Origin: Echinostoma caproni
Lineage: Eukaryota > Platyhelminthes > Trematoda > Plagiorchiida > Echinostomatidae
Assembly (NCBI GenBank): GCA_900618425.1
Contig: UZAN01000179.1
Coordinates: forward strand, 1 to 13,250
Reading direction: 5' to 3'
Length of the DNA stretch: 13,250 nt
Below the pieces are notes generated by a model. The model did no database searches. It was not told the origin of the DNA and worked only from the letters and a program-made list of their open reading frames with translations. A program made the translations under genes and the position numbers. Of this stretch, positions 7,175 through 13,250 are shown one piece after another; within the stretch, counting starts at the first letter, position 1, and every line of letters starts with the position of its first letter.

Positions 7175-7741
7175 TGCATCATTCCCAGCCCATACCCCCC
7201 CGCTTCCCCGGAGCTCAGTTTTCCGCTTAAAACGAGTGATTCAATTTCTGACGTCTGTTGTGCCTCTGCAATTCGCGTACAAGATTCCGCTTGTACTATC
7301 ATCTTGCGTTCTTCTTCATGCTCACACCTCATTATCTGTGTTTCAGGCCATCCGGCATCTGAGGATCGTGATGTTGCCGGTATCCGCTGGATTGCTCAAG
7401 CGGGCGAAAACGCGGCCCGATTTTACACGCTTCAGTTTAACCATCCAGAGATTAGTATTGCTATATTCGATAATGCGATGAACGTTAATAATATCATGTC
7501 CGCAAATAGTATTGGCAATAATGACTCGGATAGGTCGCCACTAATGTATTTCATGTTTTCCTCTCATTCAACTACTAAATTGCTCACTTATGGTCAACAG
7601 TCACATGTTTCAATCATAAATCGTACACATTTCACCTTTCCGATTTGCTTTTCAGAATATGCTCGACAGCATCAAGCATTTGCTCGATCAGTAATGGGAC
7701 AAATTTCCCCGAACTTTGTCTTCCATTTATTATTGACTTAA
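7175..7741 (+). CDS. Long open frame, possible host exon(s)
   Basis: This frame is open for 189 codons from just after a TGA at 7172-7174, with no ATG near its beginning. The part after about 7347 has strong purine-start codon character (GHPASEDRDVAGIRWIAQ and onward), unlike the surrounding DNA. It directly follows CATTATCTGTGTTTCAG, a good splice acceptor. A second acceptor-like site (TTTGCTTTTCAG at about 7656) precedes, in another frame, a short helical-looking segment NMLDSIKHLLDQ ending in TAA (7692-7694). These could be internal and terminal exons of an unknown plus-strand gene. Other frames in both strands are also open around 7144-7395, so this is tentative. Confidence 0.25.
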   Translation, partial: CIIPSPYPPASPELSFPLKTSDSISDVCCASAIRVQDSACTIILRSSSCSHLIICVSGHPASEDRDVAGIRWIAQAGENAARFYTLQFNHPEISIAIFDNAMNVNNIMSANSIGNNDSDRSPLMYFMFSSHSTTKLLTYGQQSHVSIINRTHFTFPICFSEYARQHQAFARSVMGQISPNFVFHLLLT

Positions 7742-7915
7742 TTTTTTCGGACCTTAGTGCCTTTTACCTTCTGTTCCGTTTGTCGATTTTTTTTGTCGAA
7801 AGCCATTTCGGTCCCCGCCCATCCACCCACTGTTCCATCTCGAATTATCCGAACTCCACGGAATGGCGGACTCATCTGAAATCCATTTGACTGGCATGGA
7901 TGTGTCCTGATGTGA

Positions 7916-8086
7916 ATGTTCCGTCAAATCGCTCTGGTATACGGCGATGGAACTTGGATTTCGGATCTGGATGGAATTGTGGCTGCATGGAGATTGAGCT
8001 GGTATTCACAAAATCACCTCCATTCTGGTCACGCTGAACCCCAGTTTCCCCACCCACTCCGCTTATGTACACGCACATGCTTCTAA
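7916..8086 (+). CDS. Short unrecognised ORF, 56 codons
   Basis: ATG 7916 to TAA 8084-8086. The translation includes YGDGTWISDLDGIVAAW, which looks protein-like, but no family is recognised. Minus-strand frames overlap it. It could be a decayed exon or repeat fragment. Confidence 0.15.
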   Translation: MFRQIALVYGDGTWISDLDGIVAAWRLSWYSQNHLHSGHAEPQFPHPLRLCTRTCF

Positions 8087-8712
8087 TCATGACAACTGAT
8101 TTGCCGATGGGGTCTTTCTTCTATCTTTCGTGCTCTGGAACAGTACAGGTGATTGGAGCTGTAGAAGTGTACGACAGCCCTTGGTCTGTCCACTGGTTCC
8201 GAGGAGAGTGAAGCGTCTTCAAGCCTAACTGTCTTACACTGAAATATGACAAATCGAGTTTTGCTGGTCACCGCGCTATACGTGTGAAATAGATACGGAT
8301 GTATACGATGAATGAGGAATGAGCTTGCTTTCTGGGAAAGGAACAAAAAGCAATTGAACGTTATTTAAACTGTCAACCAAAATTTCAAGATTTACAATTT
8401 TAACTGAACTGAAATCCGTACAAAGGTAGGTGTGTCAGAATCAAACAAAGCAGTGCGAATCAAATCGAAACGCCTTCATACACCCATATGGTGAATTTCC
8501 GGCTTTTATAAAGGTAACAACAGAGGTGAGTGTATACTAAACAGAACAAAAAAATAATAAAATGTGATAAAACAATTACCTAAACGGATAACAAAATGGC
8601 ATAAGTGAGTTCAATAATCAATCGAGTCCATCACGATAGACAGCCGACTTAATAAAATACAGGTAACATAGAGGACAGAGAAGTATGTATCTCAGTATGT
8701 ATCAGTAGATGT

Positions 8713-8736
8713 AGGTTATTGTTATTGTAATAACCT
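8713..8736. repeat. 8-bp inverted repeat
   Basis: AGGTTATT (8713-8720) and AATAACCT (8729-8736) form a perfect stem with an 8-nt loop. It is AT-rich and no function is assigned. Confidence 0.4.
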
Positions 8737-9484
8737 CCGCAAGCCAATAGTCTGCATTTCAGTTAAAAATAAATAATCTGGAGGAGGATTTAGCTCCCCC
8801 TTAGTTGTTAACGTGTTAACCTGTTTTTTTGTTAACTGGAGTACGTGTACAAGGGAGTACCGTAGAGTTCCGATATATGTTTGTTCGAGAAGAAACACAA
8901 AGATTTTGGGTGGGAACACCAGGAAGTTAAATCTGTGTGGGGCGATAAGAATCTTCTGTGCCAACTTTTCACATGCATTCAAAATGACTTTTGCGTAGGT
9001 TAGTTACCAACTCCTCCAGCTGGTTTGAAGAGAAACGAGTAATGCTGGTCAGTTCTCGTCCAGACAGTTTAAAATCTTCCATTAGTTAGGGACCTGAGCT
9101 AAAACTGAATAGGATCCACCGCATTTCTCCAATTTAACTTGCAGATTGTGACCTAAATTTGATGTGATGTACTTGGTCAATGGATCAGATTGGTCCGTGC
9201 GACGGGCTTAAAGCACCCGCCACCCGTTGAAATTAAAATGTTAGCTCCGTTTTTCCACACGAAATGTCCTTTAATTAACATGCATACTCAAAGTGTACAC
9301 AGGTGACCGCATCTGTCTAATCCAAATGACCTTTGTCCTTTGTGACCCGGAGTCGAATCAAGTAGAGTCATACAGCGGTGCAAGATATGGTACGGATCGA
9401 CACCATTGCAGTTGCGCGCCTTAGTGAGTGGTATTTTCTAAGTTTGCATTGCAAGTACACCGGAAGGTTTTGTGGGTGTTTCAT

Positions 9485-9703
9485 TCAATATCCGGGTTGG
9501 TGAACCATTGTCAGTTCATCACGAGGGAGTTGGTCGAAAATCCTGATGTCAAACCAACCAAGAAGTGTTCGAACCACACCCACACCTATCCGCTTGTGGC
9601 AGTGGTCACCGGCTCGATTAGACATCAAGGTGTATTGCGCGACTTTGACGTTTGACCCCGTCCGAAGGGCGTATGATCCGATGAACGGGACATCAGCTCC
9701 CAA
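9485..9703 (-). CDS. Coding-like ORF, unknown
   Basis: 72 codons from ATG 9703 with balanced composition (GSYALRTGSNVKVAQYTL, then HCHKRIGVGVVRTLLGWF). The GC content is higher than in the flanking DNA. No family is recognised. It may be a fragment of a host repeat (for example a retroelement) or an exon. The overlapping plus-strand frames look less protein-like. Confidence 0.2.
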   Translation of the reverse strand: MGADVPFIGSYALRTGSNVKVAQYTLMSNRAGDHCHKRIGVGVVRTLLGWFDIRIFDQLPRDELTMVHQPGY

Positions 9704-10168
9704 TGGATTACGGTTTTCGCACCCCGCCCCACTGTCTTGCGGGTCATTCTTTGGCTAAAGGAAGGTCTCGATTGTGGATTCCTCAAGAAAATTCACTTGC
9801 CTTGGTCTGGGCAACCTGACAGTATTCAGCCCACAAGCCAATCATGGAACGTTCTTCTTTTTTTATAAAGATTATTGTACCGGGATTTGTTTTGCATACA
9901 GTCTGACCTCAGACGTGTGTGAAAATAAATATATGAAATATACAATACCTGATAAATTGAGGAACCTGCAATAGAAGTCTTCTTAATCAACTAATTAATT
10001 AATTCTTAATTGACTTTGATATTTCTGGTTGTTTCGTAGTGATAATTTTTTCGGGAACAAAGTCTAAGAAATTTATAGGGAATCTTCCTTCGTTATTAAA
10101 GTATGATGATCCTTTTATGACTTACAAACTGTCACTAATGTCTACTTGTTCAGTTTAACGGATAATCT

Positions 10169-10315
10169 GTGGCTGAGACGTGGGTTGAACTGTACAGCGA
10201 AATTGGACAGTGCGTGTGTTACCATATCATCGAGGATCGATTCTCGTCTTGGTTCGAGTGGATTGAAGAATTCAGTTTGAACTATCTCAACAGTTTGGAG
10301 ATTTCCATTGAGAAA
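10169..10315 (+). CDS. Exon-like coding segment, unknown
   Basis: About 49 codons in one frame with strong coding character (WVELYSEIGQCVCYHIIEDR, then SSWFEWIEEF and LNYLNSLEIS). The segment ends at GAGAAA followed by GTGAGT (10316-10321), a strong splice donor. Its 5' end is unclear: a TAA lies in frame at 10163-10165, so an acceptor such as TGGCTGAG (end about 10178) would be needed rather than the better-looking CTTGTTCAG at about 10153. The donor sets the plus strand as the transcribed strand. I do not recognise the family. Confidence 0.35.
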
Positions 10316-10639
10316 GTGAGTCCGAGTGGGGGGCGGGGCGATATTCCCAGTCATAATTTTACGTATCGTATAGAGGGAAATGCTTACATCATTCACTTGT
10401 TCAGAGATTATTAATCGGAGACAGAGGGTAGAGGATGTGTGTGGAAGAACGTTTATTGATTTGAACTGACTATCCTTCGGACTTCACCTTCACGCGCGCA
10501 ATCCTCAGTTCATCGATTCAACCATACACTTAGGAAGCATTAGACTCGAGTTTCGCTCTTATTTGAGCTCATCAGTAGTGCAATTTGGTCAAGAGACACG
10601 TGTCACTTTCTGTTTCGGTTTTCGCACTAGGCCAAGTTA

Positions 10640-10725
10640 ATTTAAGCGCTTGAACCAGTCTGTTATGGGCAAAGTAAGCGAAAGGCAAGGGTGCGCCTTA
10701 ACGCGTTGAGCTAAACCTTTTACCC
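10640..10725 (-). repeat. tRNA-derived (SINE-like) remnant
   Basis: On the minus strand TAGCTCAACGCG (10713-10702) resembles a pol III A box (TRGCNNAGYNGG-like). GGTTCAAGCGC (10656-10646) resembles a B box. They are separated by about 45 nt, somewhat long but within the range for tRNAs with extra arms. A full cloverleaf is not evident, so a tRNA-derived SINE or pseudo-tRNA is more likely than a working tRNA gene. Confidence 0.35.
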
Positions 10726-11500
10726 TATGATCTATGGAACCTGCAACACAGACGCACTAAGAAGAAATTAACTTGAAGTAGGTCAGTTTTGACAGCTTGT
10801 CTTTCGCTTGCATTCGCATTACTGGTGAGGTAGAAAATGTCGATCTTGGTCTGGCTGCGCGAAAAGTGAAATTTACAGCTACTCTCAGTGATTGTACTAG
10901 GCTTTCTGTGTCAGTCCCCCTAAATACGGAATACTTATGATTACTTCTTTCATGGGAACACAGACGGCGCCTTCCTTTTCCCCAGAGGGTCAAATATTCT
11001 TGTCAAATTTACTTTTCTGGATAACCATTGTCCTTCAGTATTTGTTGGTAACGTGTGGTTCTTCATCCAGTGTGTATCTACTGAACAGATTATCCGGGAT
11101 CTTGTAGTTCACGGGAGCAAAACTATAGAAATTGGTGAATCGGTCATACTATGATTTCTATCTGCGTATCGATCTTCTCTTCTGAACTCAACTGCATCCA
11201 GAATGGCCATTACGTTATCCGCTTCAACCTTTACCGTTAAGTCTAGTGAGTCATATGCTTTTTAAGCGATTTCAGAATCTGGGGAATACCATTTTATTGA
11301 TTTCTCACACAAGAAGAGCTCAGTGTGCTAAAATATGCCAGCTACCGAAGGGGAGCGTGAGGATCTCATGATAGCTTCGTCGATTTGATGATAGGTAACA
11401 CCATTCAATAGAAACTGGTCGTCATATATGAAACGTAGTTCCTTTAGGTTTGTGACCGGAGTAACAACGTTTACATTTGATCACGGATGAATTCCATTGT
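10726..11500. other. No supported gene
   Basis: Only short frames are present. The longest (minus 10993-10757) is basic and Ser/Arg-rich and overlaps no recognisable motif. Confidence 0.45.
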
Positions 11501-11855
11501 TTACATAAGGATTAGATTGGGCAACACTGAAACAACATCCGAGGAAAACATAGTCTTTTCTTGCAAATCCAGGTCTTCTGTGTTGGCTACAAACTGAAAA
11601 CTATCTCTGAGATTGTTGTAGTGGGTAGTTTTCGATGGACAGGTTCTAGTAATTTGACCGATCACTGTGCCGTTGTATGATGCGGTGAATTCACCATTAC
11701 CATAAAAGGTGGAACTGGAACTCCTTGTTTGTGGATCTGCTGAAGACCGTACAATCATGGAACAGTGAACCCATATGATTTCAGTTTCTCTAATGTACGT
11801 GTGTTCACATACAATTGAGAGTCGGTTCTCGTAGTTCGGACCGATTGAACTCATT
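11501..11855 (-). CDS. Possible exon of a secreted or surface protein
   Basis: The longest ORF in the right half (126 codons from 11881; internal ATG at about 11854). The translation is protein-like. It has three cysteines (LSIVCEH, WVHCSMI, TRTCPSK), a Trp near the second, the sequon NGT in SYNGTVIG, and alternating strand-like segments, which loosely recalls an extracellular beta-sandwich such as an Ig-like domain. No signature is conclusive. An acceptor-like CACAG lies just upstream of the ATG at about 11854. At the 3' end TTAT is followed by GTAAAC, which could be a donor. It may be spliced to the coding-like segment at 12045-12162 on the same strand (inference). Confidence 0.3.
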
Positions 11856-12044
11856 TCTATTCTGTGCGGTAAGCTTGACAATGTGTTTTGCCAATGTTTC
11901 GTCGTCCGTCGATGAGCTACCTTCAGTGCTTATTGGATGATGGTGTCTTGCTTCTATTCATTCACTTATGTTAGGTTCCCGTTGTTTTCCAACCCCGTGA
12001 GCCGTCGAACAAGCACGAAGGAGGGATAATTGTTTTTCTCCCAC

Positions 12045-12162
12045 CTGAATTGTGATTGATGATCATGAGGCCACGACGTGACCTCTCTTGATGCATCATT
12101 TGATCCCAGAGTTTTTCGATGTTTACACGTGATCCAATTTGATGATCAAAGAAAACAAGCAT
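12045..12162 (-). CDS. Possible 5' exon, unknown
   Basis: From ATG 12162 about 39 codons (MLVFFDHQIGSRVNIEKLWD, then MMHQERSRRGLMIINHNS) run to AATTCAG followed by GTGGGAG (GT at 12044-12043), a good splice donor. Beyond it the frame continues to a TAA at 11971 with poorer character. The RRGLMIINHNS string faintly resembles the RGxxLIINN segment of caspase p20 domains, but no other caspase feature is present, so I do not assign it. Confidence 0.25.
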
Positions 12163-12297
12163 GGTAGTTTTTACCTATACTGACGATGAACAAATTTTCA
12201 AGCGAATGACCAAGCTTGATGAGCGTGAAAGAGTATGGATATCTCTGATCTTTCGGGATAGGTTCCTAAGGACCTATACCTGTACTAGGTACTATGG

Positions 12298-12423
12298 TTG
12301 ACTGTACTGAAGGACATAACGGCGAACATCAAATGTGACGCTACAGTATTTAGAACAGGAATCGGAATCGAAAAGCGCGACCTCGGATTCGGACTGAAAA
12401 CCCACTGCACGGCGCAAAGTCAG
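12298..12423 (+). CDS. Exon-like coding segment, unknown
   Basis: About 42 codons with strong coding character (TVLKDITANIKCDATVFRTG, then IGIEKRDLGFGLKTHC), ending at AAAGTCAG followed by GTAGAA (12424), a plausible donor. The frame remains open to 12501. The A/C-rich composition differs from the T-rich surroundings. No family recognised. Confidence 0.25.
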
Positions 12424-12708
12424 GTAGAACCAAGACGAGCTGTAGATACGGTTAATTCTATTCAAAAAATCATGCTGATAAATATCACAAGCATCAAGTA
12501 ATCATTGGTCGATTCTTCGATATCCAATTGACAACGATATGGTGCATTTGTGTGCCCTCTTGCATTCAACCAATCCGGTTAATGCCAATTGAGACCACAG
12601 AATTGGTCGGTAAATCCGTTTCTTGATTGGTTACCTGGAAGTTGTACCGCGCTATGTGCGTACCCGTTACACGATCACCACTGACGCGCTGTACGATGGT
12701 GAGGATGA

Positions 12709-13025
12709 CGTCTGAAAACTACGACTCATTCTTCAACATGTCTTAAGAATATCACTCAGGTATACTGTAATGATTATAGTTGCAGTAGTATTACGCACGG
12801 AATTCGGAACACGAACCATGCAATAGGAATCACAGAACACGAATCAAAGATCAGCTATCACAGACTGGATTACGGAAGCACTGGACAGCAATGGCACGAG
12901 CTCGCAGTATACCACGTGGACCAGACACGAGGAAAAGGCCACAAAACTGGCAACTAGTAATTCGTTTACTGGTAGAAATGAAAGCGATTAAATATATGTA
13001 CGAAAGAAGGTCATTGGTTATCTAG
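12709..13025 (+). CDS. Two overlapping coding-like frames, unknown
   Basis: Frame one is open without an ATG from 12709 to TAG 12955-12957 (includes NITQVYCNDYSC and DYGSTGQQWHELAVYHV). Frame two has ATG 12891 to TAG 13023-13025, 44 codons (MARARSIPRGP, RKRPQNWQLVIRLLVEMK). Both look protein-like over the same A/C-rich segment; at most one is likely real. No family recognised. Nothing supportable lies between here and the right edge. Confidence 0.2.
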
Positions 13026-13250
13026 GCCTCCACCAATCGTATTGCAGTATTGCCTGCATAATTCTGGCTCTGTCTGCACTGTATCGGATTGCCTGGCACG
13101 ATCCACCTATGGCGTGTAGTCAGAAGCCGTACGAGTGCCATTGACGTCACCTTTCAAATTTGATTGATCGCATGTGTCGGAAAACTGTGACCCGCCGCTC
13201 CAGGGTAGGCGTCATCTCGTAGGCCTGAATCACCACATGTAATTATCAAC

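Larger units (their letters stand above)
8087..10160. other. Gene-poor stretch
   Basis: Mostly AT-rich DNA with no supported gene. It holds the hairpin at 8713-8736, a tandem pair of AGTATGTATC at about 8683-8704, two GTTAAC palindromes near 8807-8820 and AATTAATTAATT-type sequence near 9990-10005. The only coding-like segment is the minus-strand frame at 9485-9703. Confidence 0.5.

Noticed and set aside
7044..7481. 145-codon plus-strand ORF
   Set aside because: It overlaps the frame starting at 7175, which has better codon character; composition looks like chance.
9330..9362. B-box-like GATTCGACTCC on the minus strand
   Set aside because: The flanking bases do not form a T stem and no A box lies at the right distance.
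6616..10956. Repeated TGATTACTTCTTT at about 6617 and 10938
   Set aside because: A 13-base match is expected about once by chance in a window this size.

Overview
This looks like a piece of an animal nuclear genome, probably an invertebrate. There are no bacterial-style operons, most of the window is gene-poor with in-frame stops everywhere, and there are splice-like and AATAAA signals. The one part I can identify firmly is the left third. It holds two old, broken copies of a parvovirus-like genome (endogenous parvoviral elements) lying head to head. I could not fix the host species from the sequence.

Positions ~76-3163 (minus strand): copy A. It carries a nearly full-length non-structural gene (NS1: HUH nickase plus SF3 helicase, 3163 to 1608) followed by a capsid-like gene (VP, 1569 to 76). 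Both are interrupted by stops and frameshifts. Positions ~3162-4840 (plus strand): copy B. It has only the last ~74 codons of NS1, then a whole VP gene, also broken. The copies meet at a 12-bp palindrome. They are not recent duplicates: NS1 tails are about 69% identical by eye, the VP N-terminal region only about one third. The layout (NS1 then VP on one strand, no phospholipase A2 motif in VP) fits Hamaparvovirinae/chapparvovirus-like viruses best; that assignment is inference.

Positions ~4840-13250 hold no gene I can name. I see short structural signals (a GC hairpin at 5037, a G-run at 5168, inverted repeats), a CCAAT/TATA promoter-like cluster at 6379-6456 whose sequence recurs inverted at the left window edge, a tRNA-like SINE remnant at ~10640-10725 (minus), and several coding-like segments that could be exons of unknown host genes or decayed repeats.

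The most interesting observations are the head-to-head pairing of two distinct viral lineages and intron-like short segments in copy A NS1 that coincide with several of its apparent lesions, one of them splitting the helicase P-loop.
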